Below, one piece after another: positions 22,396 to 33,379 of a stretch of 64,000 nucleotides of DNA (position 1 is the first letter of the stretch; each line of letters begins with the position of its first letter). The stretch comes from Tritrichomonas musculus. Lineage: Eukaryota; Parabasalia; Tritrichomonadida; Tritrichomonadidae. The notes under the pieces were generated by a model, which did no database searches, was not told where the DNA came from, and worked only from the letters and a program-made list of their open reading frames with translations. The stretch lies in the NCBI GenBank assembly GCA_039105265.1, contig JAPFFF010000005.1:1612001-1676000 (forward strand), written 5' to 3'. The translations under genes and the position numbers were made by a program.

Positions 22396-22989
22396 AAAGA
22401 AACTTAACTATTTATTATTTTGTTACCGCTTATAAACGAAAAAAGAGGTTTTAACCAATTTTATATGAATAAAATCAAAAATTTAAAATTTATTTTTCTC
22501 AAAAAGTTTATTTTTTTCTCTGAAAGAGTCAATTCAAAAAGTTTGAAAAAGCTTATTGTTTTTTTCATCATCAGTTCATTATACCATGGTAATTAATTAT
22601 GAGAATTAAACAAGCTCCATACAGTACAGCAAATTCTTATATCGTTGACTCTAAATGACTTTTTTTTTGTATTTGATCCCAATTCTTACAATTTTTTATT
22701 TTAAACCGTTAATAACGGTTTAAAATTTTGAATCTGAAAAATATTTTCAGAGTGCACGTTTTTTTTACCATAGAAAATAATATAAATAATGGTTATTTTT
22801 TATCAATTTTTTCAATGAAATGCAGTGAAAAAATAAACATGAAATACGTTTCTTCCTCTCTGATTATCATCATAAATTGAATTTAAAATCAAATTACAAA
22901 TCTTTTTATTTGACACAACAAAAAAACTACCAAAATAATTTGTTAATTTTACAACTTATCAAAAAGTTTATAATTGATTTTATTTTTTC
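22396..22989. other. Intergenic AT-rich stretch
   Basis: No gene is seen. Three copies of TCAAAAAGTT lie at 22499-22508, 22534-22543 and 22959-22968, the last one 22 bases before the next ATG. A small perfect inverted pair, AAACCGTTA/TAACGGTTT, lies near 22703-22722. Confidence 0.4.
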
Positions 22990-25900
22990 ATGTCTTCTTC
23001 TTCTTCACACGACAATGATGATGATGAAGCTCCCAAAAATCCGGAAAAACATATTCCAAACATTGAGGAAGTTCTTAATTCAGCGAATGACAATATTTTC
23101 CTTAATGATTCATTAACACGATTACAAAAACAAAGCACTTCTTATTCAGATGAAGAAACTGATGAGACTAAAAATTATAATCAGGAAAATGAAACAAGAG
23201 ATAGAAATATTCATTCTGATGACAATCCTTTATTCACATCAGACGAAAACAAAGAATCACAAGAGGCACAAAAAAGAAAAACAAATTACCATATTGATAA
23301 GAAATACAATGATATTTTTTCGACACCTTTTGATATATTCCCATCATCGAATTCAAAATCTTATACAATGGCAAATCCAGATCACCGGTACAGAACCTTT
23401 TGCGAAATAGTTCTCGTTGCTCATCATCCAAATTACTTGAGAAATATATCTGATTTCAATTTCATCAAAGAAATTGGAAAAGGAGGATACGGAGCTGTTT
23501 GGCTCGCCGATGATATGCGTACAGGCAATCAATGTGCTGTTAAAGAACTTTATGTTGAAGAATTAAAAGGAAAAATTTTAACAAGCTTTTTGCGTGAAAT
23601 ACACGCAATGATTATTTGTAGGGGCAAATTTATTTGCCCGATTGTTGGATATACTATAGAACCACCGTATTCAATTATCACAAAATACATGCCTAATGGC
23701 GATCTTTATCATGCAGTTCACAGCCTTGAAAAAAAAAAGAAAGGCAAACCCAGGCCAAGGATTTATGGTACTCATCTTACAATAATTTGCATGTGCATTG
23801 CTCATGCACTACGTCATATTCACAGATGCGGAATCATTCATCGAGATATTAAACCTGGAAATATCCTCATTGATTCCGATGGGCTACCATATTTAGTTGA
23901 CTTTGGTGTTTCACGTTTAATTCATCCAGATCATCGTCATAGTCAGTTCGTTGGAACAGTATCTCACATGGCACCTGAAGTTATATCATCAACTAACTAT
24001 GGGACTAAAGCAGATGTTTTTTCATACGCAATTTTACTTTATGAGGTTGGTGAAAAACGCCATGCTTTTCACAATGCGAATAAGCATAGTAAAGAAGTCT
24101 GCCAACAAATTTTAAGAGGAGAAAGACCAGGGTTTTCAGCAGATGGGATTCCATCGGCAATGAGAAATTTAATTACACGTTGTTGGGCTCAAAATCCATC
24201 TGATAGACCAAATTTTGATCAGATTTTTCAAATATTTTGCGAAGGTAAAACCTATTTCAAAAGAAGCAATCCACGAAAAATTATCAAATTTGCACAAAAA
24301 CTAATCAAAGAAGATGAACAAGAAATTAAAATCCCTCCTCCTTTCCCACCATCTACAAATATGGATATTTCAGCTGTTTTAAATCGTTTAATGCGAAAAC
24401 TGACTCAAAAAGGTCCACTTGACAAAACACTCATCGAACTCCAAAACAGAGAGAAAAAGAATGCTGCAGATACAATTGTTGAAAAAATGATTCAAAAGCC
24501 TACAATTTTGGAAAAAATAATTAATTCAGGGAATCCTGGACAAATACCAATTCAAACAGATAAATCAAATACGAATGAAGAAAAAATCGAAAATAACTCA
24601 AAGGATTCAGAATCATATTGCAATAGCATTTTAATAAGTAATGTTCCACCTGACCCTTTACCGATATTTATTAATGAATCAAAAGATCGAGAAATATCTC
24701 GTAATATCAAAGATCCACAATTTTTAGAATTTATTCAATTTCAAATGAACAAAATTAACCCATCACAATTTGATTATTTAGCACAATTTATAATACCTGC
24801 TATTTCTTCACCATGCAATGAAACCAAAGAAATCTTGAAAATTTTATTAAAAATTGCGGTCAAAAATAACTTATTCCTAATTAAATACAACCAATACCAT
24901 ATTATTACCAGCGTTATGCTTACCGATGAAAACGATCCATACGAAGATGAACTTTTTGACTTACTTGGCCTTATTTTTGTTAAAAAACCTTTGCTGCTTA
25001 GCCAGATGTACACACGCATTCTCGCTTATTTCATTAATAAAAGGCCAGATACTACAATTTGCCTTTTTTCGAGCTATGTTGATAACATTGAATTAATTAA
25101 CGATCCTTTTCCAATTCTTGATTTCCTTTTAAGTTTTGCTCGCGTTTACATCAATATTCCATCAGGTGCTTTATTTGTTGATCTCTTTTATTACTTAATA
25201 AGTCAATTTGCAGAATACAAGGCTCAAAGATTCGACACCATTAAACCAATTTTCACTGCTTTTATACGATCAGATCAAAAAATTGTTGCTTATGAAGCAA
25301 TGAAAGCAATTTGCAATCTATACGATGAAACAATCAAAATAAACATGAAGACCCTTATTAATTATATACGTCTTGGATCGAAAATCAACACATTTTCTAG
25401 TTCAGGATCAATTCCAAACTTTTTTATGAGAGCTTCTGGCTCGAATTTATATTTGAGTTCCAAATCATTTTCAGTTTTACAGGAAAGAAAAAATACAAAT
25501 TGCTTATTGCTTGAAGAAAAAATGAGAGATGTTTCTTTATCTATAATCGAAAGACTTCCCCAATATCCAATTTCAAATGTGTTTGTTCAAGAAATAGGAC
25601 TCCTTCTTGATTTATACCCTCAAAAAGCAACAAATATTCTACTTAAATTTGCTCATCAATCACTTGAATGCGCCCAAATTATAGTACGAAGAACTGATCT
25701 TTGGATGGATCCATCGAGGTCAAACGAAAATTCTTATGCATTCAACATATTCTTGGAGGTTTTTAGATATCCTGAATTACGGAATCCGCTTGCTGAAGCT
25801 CCTGAGTTTCCTATATTAATGTCCTCAATACTCAAAAATTATACCAAGACAACTATGGAAGCTTTAGCAATTGTTTTTAAAAGACTTACAGTTACTGCAC

Positions 25901-26925
25901 AAATCGTTGATTCTCTTGAGAATGTTGGCTTTTACACTCAGTTAGCAGAAATATGTAATCAATATATCAAAAACAGATATAAAGAAGAACAAGCAAATCA
26001 TAGAGCAATGCATAGAAGCAGCGGTCTCGAATTATATAATATACCAAAGCAAATTGAAGATGAAGATCAAAATGATAATAATTCAATTTTAATTAAAAGT
26101 TCTGATGATGAGATTCCTAAGGAAGTAATAAAAAGTGAGCATCACCATCATCGTCATCATAGGTACACTGATATTTATAGAAACATTGAAGTTATCAAAA
26201 ACGTTAAAAATAATCATCATAAAAATAGTGGCAGACCACCAATCAAAACAAGCCATCATTCAAAGCGTTCTAGTGAATCATCCGAAAATAAAGAAAAATC
26301 AGAAGAAAGCAGTGGTAACTTGGATAAGAATAATACTATCTATTCCAATGATAATGAAAGCAGCAATAAGAGCAGTACTGAAAATAATGACGATTATGAT
26401 AATACTAATATTAGTATCATTGGAAAAGGAACTCATAGTGATGAATGCTTTGATGAAAATAGCAATCTGAAAGGGACTCTTGATTTTGTTCATCATTCAA
26501 ACCAAAATTTGACAAATAGCTCCATCCAATTGCTCAAAAGAAACAGAAAAGGAAACATTCGTGAAAACAACAAGAAGAGGAACAGTACCTATGGTATCAT
26601 TGATAACCACGTTTCTAACGCAAATTCAGGGATGAATTTGAGAGCAATCCCAGTGGCTACAATGGTTATCATCGAAGCTTCATCAAAAGCAAAATATGTT
26701 CCAAGCTTCAGTTTGTTTATTTCAATGCTTTTAAATCAGCTACCACTCCAAAATGAATTAACTGCTGCGGCAATTCACACTCTAACCGTTCTATCATTCC
26801 ATCAAGAATTGAAGCCTGTTTTAAATAAGCCAGTTCTGGTGAATTACTTCTCTCAATTAAAACAATTCAAAGCACAAAAGAAATATGCAATCACATTTCT
26901 TTTCAATTTACTTAAGAAAGAATAG
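22990..26925 (+). CDS. TKL-type protein kinase with helical-repeat carboxy half
   Basis: A 1,311-aa protein. Residues 1-150 are acidic, Ser/Asn-rich and probably disordered. A complete kinase domain spans about 155-420: glycine loop GKGGYGAVW (about 162-170), lysine at 185 in CAVKEL, catalytic loop HRDIKPGN with Asp286, DFG at 304-306, MAPE, and the terminal CWAQNPSDRP motif typical of tyrosine-kinase-like (TKL) Ser/Thr kinases. All catalytic residues are present, so it should be active. Residues 560-1000 look like alpha-helical HEAT/armadillo-type repeats. A His/Ser/Asn-rich low-complexity region (about 1020-1200) is followed by a last helical block. Trichomonads have a greatly expanded TKL family; the substrate is unknown. 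The ATG chosen is the first in the frame before the acidic leader. Confidence 0.85.
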   Translation: MSSSSSHDNDDDEAPKNPEKHIPNIEEVLNSANDNIFLNDSLTRLQKQSTSYSDEETDETKNYNQENETRDRNIHSDDNPLFTSDENKESQEAQKRKTNYHIDKKYNDIFSTPFDIFPSSNSKSYTMANPDHRYRTFCEIVLVAHHPNYLRNISDFNFIKEIGKGGYGAVWLADDMRTGNQCAVKELYVEELKGKILTSFLREIHAMIICRGKFICPIVGYTIEPPYSIITKYMPNGDLYHAVHSLEKKKKGKPRPRIYGTHLTIICMCIAHALRHIHRCGIIHRDIKPGNILIDSDGLPYLVDFGVSRLIHPDHRHSQFVGTVSHMAPEVISSTNYGTKADVFSYAILLYEVGEKRHAFHNANKHSKEVCQQILRGERPGFSADGIPSAMRNLITRCWAQNPSDRPNFDQIFQIFCEGKTYFKRSNPRKIIKFAQKLIKEDEQEIKIPPPFPPSTNMDISAVLNRLMRKLTQKGPLDKTLIELQNREKKNAADTIVEKMIQKPTILEKIINSGNPGQIPIQTDKSNTNEEKIENNSKDSESYCNSILISNVPPDPLPIFINESKDREISRNIKDPQFLEFIQFQMNKINPSQFDYLAQFIIPAISSPCNETKEILKILLKIAVKNNLFLIKYNQYHIITSVMLTDENDPYEDELFDLLGLIFVKKPLLLSQMYTRILAYFINKRPDTTICLFSSYVDNIELINDPFPILDFLLSFARVYINIPSGALFVDLFYYLISQFAEYKAQRFDTIKPIFTAFIRSDQKIVAYEAMKAICNLYDETIKINMKTLINYIRLGSKINTFSSSGSIPNFFMRASGSNLYLSSKSFSVLQERKNTNCLLLEEKMRDVSLSIIERLPQYPISNVFVQEIGLLLDLYPQKATNILLKFAHQSLECAQIIVRRTDLWMDPSRSNENSYAFNIFLEVFRYPELRNPLAEAPEFPILMSSILKNYTKTTMEALAIVFKRLTVTAQIVDSLENVGFYTQLAEICNQYIKNRYKEEQANHRAMHRSSGLELYNIPKQIEDEDQNDNNSILIKSSDDEIPKEVIKSEHHHHRHHRYTDIYRNIEVIKNVKNNHHKNSGRPPIKTSHHSKRSSESSENKEKSEESSGNLDKNNTIYSNDNESSNKSSTENNDDYDNTNISIIGKGTHSDECFDENSNLKGTLDFVHHSNQNLTNSSIQLLKRNRKGNIRENNKKRNSTYGIIDNHVSNANSGMNLRAIPVATMVIIEASSKAKYVPSFSLFISMLLNQLPLQNELTAAAIHTLTVLSFHQELKPVLNKPVLVNYFSQLKQFKAQKKYAITFLFNLLKKE

Positions 26926-28084
26926 ATTATCCAATCCCAAACTTAACTTTTTATCTCTCCTCTATCCCTTATTTTTCTTTTTGTATTTGTATGTATAAAT
27001 ACCATCCTCTCCCTACAATTCGTAATTTTTTTGAGTGATTTTTTTTTTATATCTCCATAAATAAACAATTTTTTAAAATTATTTTATATTAATTAAATTC
27101 AGTTATATAAAATATTAATATAAATATAATTTTTTATTTTCAAAATCAAAGAAAATATGGAAAAATAAACAAAAAAAAAAAAAAAAAGGGGGAATCGTAT
27201 TTTTCTACACCACTTTTTGAAAACTTTTAAACTTTTTAAATATTTAAGCATTTTTTATTCAATTTTTGATAAATAAGGCATAAATATTTAGTTCAAATGG
27301 CTTCCTGATTCATCCAGCAATTCAAGGAACCTGATTCGGCTTCGCACAACCCCGTGGTGATAACTGTTGCGTATATTCCTGAAAAATTATGTAAAAATAA
27401 AAAAAAAAAAATTATATCAAAAAAAGCAAATTGTTAAAATTTAAGGGAAAATTTAAATTTACGATTTTTTTGGTTAATTTTCTTAACAGAGTAAGTTAAA
27501 TTTCACCTTAAGATGGTGGTTTTTTTACTCATGGATAGAAAAAAAACGATTGTCCAAAAAAAAGCATTTTTTAACGTATGGAATGTGGCCAATAAATGAA
27601 TAGTATTAATATTTATGCTTAATCCTACAAAATTCATAAACTTTTTTTCCAAAAAAATGGATTGGAAAAAAATATAATAATATTTTTCTTTTTTCTTTTT
27701 AGCAATTCTAAAATAATATGGATTTTTTGAAACTGTTTTGGAAGTAAGCTTTAATTAAAGTAGACATCTATTCATATTTTCATCTGATTTTCATATATTT
27801 TTGTTTTAAAAAATCAAAAAATTCTGAAAAGTATTCAAAAAAGTTACGAATTGTTGGGAGAGGAGGGTATGTTTATTTATTTCAATAATATTTCAAAAAA
27901 AAATTGATTTTTCGTAATAATTGATATCAATTATTCTTCATTATTCCATAAAATTTTATTATTAACAAAGATATACACCATAATGGTTTTGAATGGCAGT
28001 TGATTTTTTTTCAGATATAAATTCAAAAATTTCATAGTGATATATCAATTTTTATTGAATTAATTCATTGTATTTTTTTAGTGA
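26926..28084. other. Intergenic region with a dispersed repeat
   Basis: There is no gene. It contains an A-run at 27171-27187, copy 2 of the A-tailed dispersed repeat (27188-27411), and AT-rich DNA leading to the M60 peptidase gene. Confidence 0.45.
27188..27411 (+). repeat. Dispersed A-tailed repeat, copy 2
   Basis: About 224 bp, starting GGGGGAATCGTATTTTT directly after an A-run and ending in TATTCCTGAAAAATTATG plus A-rich sequence. It aligns end to end with the copy at 18929-19143, with an estimated 80-85 percent identity by eye and a few small length differences. The divergence suggests it is not a very recent duplicate. Confidence 0.7.
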
Positions 28085-30112
28085 ATGGATTTTAGCTCAT
28101 CTATTCGGCCAGATATACAAGTACCAGTATGGAAAGGCTCAACATCATCATTTCAACCAGGTGGAGAAATTGAAAAAAGTTTTGATGGAGATATGAAAAC
28201 GATGTACCATTCAAATTGGAATAATAAAGGTGAAAATTATTTTCCTATTACTCTTACTTATCAATTCAAAGATGCAGACAAAATTGATTATTTAGTTTAT
28301 TATCCTCGTCAAACAGGATACAATGGACACTTTAAAGAAGTTGAAGTTCAATATACAACTAAAGAAAACACTAATTTTACTAAATTTGGAGATTTTGATT
28401 TTAAAGGCAATGGAAGCCCAAGCCGTGTTTCATTTAATGGAGGATTAATAAATCCAACATCAATTCGATTTATAGTCAAATCAGGTGCTGGTGATGGCCA
28501 AGGGTTTGCATCATGCGCTCAAATGCAATTTTATTGCTATTCACAACAAGACAAAGATTTTGAAATATTCAAAGATCCTCTACTCACTCAATTACGGGAT
28601 GACGTTACACGACAAACTATTGAATCATGCACCAATCCACTTGCACGCTATTTAGGCGAGCATCTTCTTGATGGAACATATTCCACCAAATATCGAGTCA
28701 ATTCATTTAAACCAATTTACAGCCCCTCTCGTCTTGGCCAAATATTACATATTGGAAATGGTTACAGTCGATATCAGCACGTTACAGGCATTGTATTTGA
28801 TCCAGGTACACATATTGTCCTTGTCCATGGTTTGAAAAGCGGCTCATCGGTTGGTCTTCGTGTAGCCAAGCTATATGCTCCAGATCAAGAGAAATCGAAT
28901 CAATGGGGACTCCAATGCGAGACTATTTCATTAGGCGAAGGATTCAATGTCATTCAAAAAGTGGATAATTGGTCGGGTCTAGTATATGTTGATTATTACT
29001 TTGACGATCCCTCCAAAGAAAACGAGATTCAAATCCACTTTTTCAATGCAAAAGTAAACGGTTATTTTGACCTCACCAAACAAGTCACGAACTCCGATTG
29101 GGACAACTTTTTGAATGATGCCATTTATCCCATCATTGATGCGGTTGGCCATTTCTCTCATCTTGCCTATCCTGTTGATGCACTCAAAAAGTTTGCATCA
29201 GGCAAAGGCGTTGACCTGGTGACCGTTTACGATGAGTTAGTCAGCAAACAACATGAAATCATCGGTTTAAAGAAGTACAAAAAAGTGCCACAAAATAAAA
29301 TATTTGCCCGCGTAAATTACGCATATTACATGTTCAGGGACGGCGATGGTGTCGCCTTCAAATACGACACAATGAAAAGAGTAGCAGACCCATTAAACAT
29401 GCGTAATAAAGACGAGGACGCTTGTTGGGGATTCAGCCACGAAGTTGGCCACGTTCATCAGCTTGCGCCGTACCTGTCGTGGGGCGGACTTGGCGAGACA
29501 AGCAACAACATCTGTAGTCGTTATTGCACCCAAAGTTTCGGATACAAAAACCGTTTATTATCAGCTTTTTCAATGTCCATTGAAAAATTGAGAGGAAATA
29601 AAATGGCGGGCGAAAAAAGTCAGATTAGAGAAAAAGGTGAAATGACCGATACAAAAATTTATTCAATTGAGGAAAATGAGGACTTGGCTTTGAGTTATCT
29701 CGAGGTTGACGTGTTCGAAAGATTGGTGCCTTTTTGGAGGCTACATTGTTATTTCGTAAAAAACGGTTATCCTGACTTTTACCCTGATTTGTATGAAGTA
29801 ATGAGATCAGCTGAGTCGAGGCATCCTGAGCTTGCATCTTTGAACAGGAATGAGAACGTGGTGCCTTTTCAGCTCAACTTTATTAAGGAAGCTTCTTTGC
29901 TGTCTCATCTTAATTTGTATCCTTACTTCGAGGCCTACGGATTCTTCAGACTGCTGACTTTGAAGTACGACGATTACGCAACCTTCACATACAAAATGAC
30001 ACGCGAAATGCGAGACAAATTCAGAGATGAGCTCGACGCACTTGTCGCTGATGGAACTTTGAAAAAGTTGAGCCAGAAAGAGGTTGATGAAATGGTGAAT
30101 GTTGATGAATAA
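28085..30112 (+). CDS. M60-like metallopeptidase with F5/8C (CBM32-like) domain
   Basis: A 675-aa protein. Residues about 10-160 form a discoidin (F5/8 type C, CBM32-like) carbohydrate-binding domain. Residues about 200-600 are an M60-like (IMPa/enhancin-like) peptidase. The gluzincin zinc motif HEVGH lies at 452-456 inside GFSHEVGHVHQ, followed by Glu471 in GGLGETS as the likely third ligand, fitting the family pattern HExxH plus a downstream Glu. Members cleave mucin-type glycoproteins and are widespread in microbes of mucosal surfaces, including trichomonads. No signal peptide is visible, which is common in the trichomonad members. The region after about 28900 is distinctly GC-richer and uses more C- and G-ending codons than the first third, hinting at a mosaic history. 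The chosen start directly precedes the binding domain. Confidence 0.88.
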   Translation: MDFSSSIRPDIQVPVWKGSTSSFQPGGEIEKSFDGDMKTMYHSNWNNKGENYFPITLTYQFKDADKIDYLVYYPRQTGYNGHFKEVEVQYTTKENTNFTKFGDFDFKGNGSPSRVSFNGGLINPTSIRFIVKSGAGDGQGFASCAQMQFYCYSQQDKDFEIFKDPLLTQLRDDVTRQTIESCTNPLARYLGEHLLDGTYSTKYRVNSFKPIYSPSRLGQILHIGNGYSRYQHVTGIVFDPGTHIVLVHGLKSGSSVGLRVAKLYAPDQEKSNQWGLQCETISLGEGFNVIQKVDNWSGLVYVDYYFDDPSKENEIQIHFFNAKVNGYFDLTKQVTNSDWDNFLNDAIYPIIDAVGHFSHLAYPVDALKKFASGKGVDLVTVYDELVSKQHEIIGLKKYKKVPQNKIFARVNYAYYMFRDGDGVAFKYDTMKRVADPLNMRNKDEDACWGFSHEVGHVHQLAPYLSWGGLGETSNNICSRYCTQSFGYKNRLLSAFSMSIEKLRGNKMAGEKSQIREKGEMTDTKIYSIEENEDLALSYLEVDVFERLVPFWRLHCYFVKNGYPDFYPDLYEVMRSAESRHPELASLNRNENVVPFQLNFIKEASLLSHLNLYPYFEAYGFFRLLTLKYDDYATFTYKMTREMRDKFRDELDALVADGTLKKLSQKEVDEMVNVDE

Positions 30113-30492
30113 ATAAAATATTTAAAAAAAAGTGTCTTCCTTTTTATGACACTTATATATATTCTTAGTTTTTAATTATATATTCAAATAAAATAATTTG
30201 TATCTGAATTTTTTTTTTTCTATTTTCAGAGATAATGCTTTGAAATGCTACAATATTCAATAATTTATTATTTGTTTATGCTTAATAATAAATGGAAAAA
30301 AAGATAAAATCTTTTTTTCTCTTTTTTCACAAAAAGTTAAAAAAATTTCAATCAAATTGGAAATTGTTTATATCAAAAAGTTGGAAAATTTATATTCAAT
30401 TTTAATATCTTGTAAATGTGATGTCAATGTTGATGATTATTTGAAATAAATAATTTTTAAAAAAATACCAAAGTCATTTTTATTATAAACAA
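30113..30492. other. Intergenic AT-rich stretch
   Basis: No gene is seen. It ends in the probable RtcB core promoter. TCAAAAAGTT occurs near 30372. Confidence 0.4.
30474..30479 (+). promoter_or_regulatory. Possible initiator (Inr) of the RtcB gene
   Basis: TCATTT lies 13 bases before the first ATG of the RtcB gene. It fits the trichomonad initiator consensus TCA-pyrimidine-T-A/T, which normally sits within about 20 bases of the start codon. This is a positional inference; the short motif also occurs by chance in AT-rich DNA. Confidence 0.4.
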
Positions 30493-32004
30493 ATGTGTTA
30501 TCGAAGTAAGAAAGTAGAAGTAAATATCAAAATGATACATGAAGTTCGTCCTTGCTTATATGAAATACCAATCGGCTTTATTCCAAACATGAAAGTTCCA
30601 GGATATTTCATCGGAACACCAGAAATGGCACAATATGCAATCCAGGAACTAACTGATTGGCTTCCAAAACAATCAACAGGAATTCCATCAATATTACAAA
30701 TTGCTAACGTTTCAACACTTAATTCTATTACAACAGCTTCACTTGGAATGCCTGATATGCATAGTGGATATGGATTTTCAATAGGCGGTGTAGCAGCTTT
30801 TAATTTAGATGATCCTAATGCAATTATTTTACCAGGTGGAATTGGCTATGATATAAATTGTGGAATTCGCTGCATTGTTACAAATTTAACTGTTGAAGAA
30901 GTACAACCTGTTAAACATAAATTAATCGCAGCATTATATAAAAATATTCCAGTTGGTATCGCAGGAAAACGTAAAAACTTTGTAACAAAGGATGATATCA
31001 TTGAAATATGCAATAAAGGAGCTGCTTGGGCAATTGAGAGAGGATATGGCGAAATCGATGATCTGAAATATTGTGAAGAAGGTGGTTGTGTTGATTTTGC
31101 TGATGCAAAATGTGTTTCAGACAGATGCATTGAACGTGGTTTAGATCAAGTTGGAACTGTTGGATCTGGTAATCATTTCGTTGAAATTCAATCAGTTGAT
31201 CAAATATTCAACCAAAAGGCAGCAGCAGCAATGGGAATAAGACAAAATCAAGTCTGCATAATGATACATACAGGATCCCGTGGTTTGGGATATCAAATTG
31301 CATCTGATTGGATGCTTGTCTGCGAGAAAGATTGCAAAGATCCCAACCTACCTGACAAACAGCTGTCTTATATCAAGTATGATAGTCCAACTGGTAGGAG
31401 GTATATGAAATGTATGGGGGCAGCAATTAATTTTGCTTTCTGCAATAGACAAATCATCACACATTTTGTACGTGTTGCTTTTAATGAAGTTTTCAAAGAT
31501 AAAAATAATCAATTACAATTGAAACTTCTTTATGATGTCGCACACAATATCGCAAAAGTTGAAAAACATCTTGTAAATGGAATTGAAATGAATTTACTTG
31601 TTCACAGAAAAGGAGCAACTCGTGCATTTGGCCCTGGATCAAAAGATATTCCGGAAAAGTACCGAAGTTTTGGACAGCCAGTTATTGTTGGAGGCTCAAT
31701 GGGAACAGCCTCTTATATTTTAATTGGAACACAAGGAGCTGAAAAAACAACATTTGGGTCAACTTGCCATGGAGCTGGCCGTGTAATGTCTAGATCAAAA
31801 GGAAAAAGAGATATTAATGCTAAAAAAGTGGTAGCTGAACTTGCTTCAAAAGGAATCGAATTAGTAACAGCTAGCAAAGATACAATTCTTGAAGAAGCAC
31901 CAGAAACCTATAAAGATATCGAACAAGTTGTTAATGCTTGCAAGACTGTCAACATATCTCAAAAAGTTGTACGTCTTGTACCTTTAGGAGTCATAAAAGG
32001 ATGA
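30493..32004 (+). CDS. rtcB: RtcB-type RNA-splicing ligase
   Basis: A 503-aa protein of the normal RtcB length. Family landmarks appear in order: GMPDMHSGYGFSIG (about 90-103), PGGIGYDINCG with the metal ligands Asp120 and Cys123, VGSGNHFVEIQ (about 220-230), IHTGSRGLG (about 256-264), GGSMGTASY (about 401-409), and CHGAGR with His426, which corresponds to the histidine that becomes guanylylated. The enzyme joins 2',3'-cyclic phosphate (3'-phosphate) RNA ends to 5'-hydroxyl ends with GTP and Mn. In eukaryotes it completes tRNA splicing and, in some, the splicing step of the unfolded protein response. Translation could also begin at the second Met (30532, MIHEVRP), which aligns well with other family members; the initiator-like site favours the first. 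Confidence 0.93.
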   Translation: MCYRSKKVEVNIKMIHEVRPCLYEIPIGFIPNMKVPGYFIGTPEMAQYAIQELTDWLPKQSTGIPSILQIANVSTLNSITTASLGMPDMHSGYGFSIGGVAAFNLDDPNAIILPGGIGYDINCGIRCIVTNLTVEEVQPVKHKLIAALYKNIPVGIAGKRKNFVTKDDIIEICNKGAAWAIERGYGEIDDLKYCEEGGCVDFADAKCVSDRCIERGLDQVGTVGSGNHFVEIQSVDQIFNQKAAAAMGIRQNQVCIMIHTGSRGLGYQIASDWMLVCEKDCKDPNLPDKQLSYIKYDSPTGRRYMKCMGAAINFAFCNRQIITHFVRVAFNEVFKDKNNQLQLKLLYDVAHNIAKVEKHLVNGIEMNLLVHRKGATRAFGPGSKDIPEKYRSFGQPVIVGGSMGTASYILIGTQGAEKTTFGSTCHGAGRVMSRSKGKRDINAKKVVAELASKGIELVTASKDTILEEAPETYKDIEQVVNACKTVNISQKVVRLVPLGVIKG

Positions 32005-32215
32005 AAGCTTAGTTTGTTAAAATCTTGAATTTTAAAAATTCAATAAAAATTTTTAATTTAATCATAACCCATCAAAAAGCAAATAATTATAAATAAATTT
32101 CCATATTTACTAATTATATATTTATTTTAATGTTAGTTTTTTAAATAAATTAATTTTAAAATTTTTAATTTTGAAGATATTTATGTTTTAAATTTTCTAT
32201 AGAAATCGAACATTT
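32005..32215. other. Short intergenic spacer
   Basis: About 210 bases of AT-rich sequence between the RtcB stop and the next start; nothing further is recognised. Confidence 0.4.
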
Positions 32216-33379
32216 TTGATGAATAAGAATATTATGAGTTACCTCGAGGAAATAAGACAAATTCAAAGCGATCTTTTAGAATTTTTAGATGATGAACCCA
32301 ATAATGAAGAAAATTTCATAAAGCTAAGCGCCTCTTTTGAATATTACAATATCAATGATACTCAAAACAAATTGAAATTGATATTACGGCTCATTTCAAA
32401 AATATCAAACAATTATAATCGTAAAAAAGATTTTTTCGACAAAATTGATCGAGTTTTGACACATTTCAAAGACAAAATCAAAGAATATTTTTCAAATTTT
32501 GAAATTTTCCGCATTTTCAAGAGCAACAAAAGAATTCTCCTCTTTCTTATCGAACAAGGAATTATGACAATAGACAAATATATTATTACAATCATTACAA
32601 AACAAAAATACGTTGATTCAAAATATCCACAATATTTTCAACCAGAAATCAAACCGTTTATTACTAGCGAATTCATAGAAAAATATCACCAAAAAAATAA
32701 AATAAATAATTCTGAAAAACAACAAGTTAATAATAATGATAATAATTGGATTGAGGACATTGAAAAAGAACTTCCTGATCATTTTTATGAAAAAAGAAAA
32801 ATTGGCGAAAATGACGATTATCTTTGCGGATTAATTCGAGAAGATTTGGTTAAAGAATTTATTTCACATGTCTATAAAACAAACCTGCCATTAGATACTT
32901 TTATTAAAACATCAATTTATGAAACAAATTCATTTTTACTTAGAAAAGATAAAATTTCATTAATTGAATATGCAGCTTTTTTTGGAGCCATTCAAATTTT
33001 TCAATACTTGAGAATAAATGAAGTGACCTTGACTCAAAAATTATGGCTTTTTACAATTCATGGCAAAAATGCAGAAATGATTCATCTTCTTGAAGATAAA
33101 GACATTTTACCAGAAGATAAAACATACAAAACTTGTTTTAAACAATCAATCATTTATCATCACAATGACGTTGCAAATTATTTTCAAAATAATTGTTTAC
33201 AAACCGATGAAGAAAATACTTATGAAACTTTTATTAAAAGCATTAAAAACTATAATTTTGCATTTATACAAAATGAATTCATTAATAATTCTGCTTTCAA
33301 TGAATTATGCAAATATGATTATTACATACTTGTTGAGATTCTATTAAATAATGCAAATATTGATTTAAACATGCTCGTC
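32216..33379 (+). CDS. Trichomonad ankyrin-type protein, amino-terminal part
   Basis: The open frame (physically open to 33397) encodes a helical domain of about 340 aa typical of trichomonad ankyrin (DUF3447-type) proteins, with segments FEIFRIFKSNKRILLFLIEQG and YPQYFQPEIKPFI. The first degenerate ankyrin-like helices follow (SLIEYAAFFGAIQIFQYL, then HGKNAEMIHLLED). The frame ends within a first ankyrin repeat (YYILVEILLNNANIDLN). The same amino-terminal domain, with many shared positions, opens the 851-aa protein at 42213-44768. The frame's last six codons are already AT-rich spacer. The rest of the repeat domain lies as separated islands downstream to 40080. ATG 32216 is the first; the Met at 32234 is an alternative. 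Role unknown; ankyrin repeats bind proteins. Confidence 0.75.
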
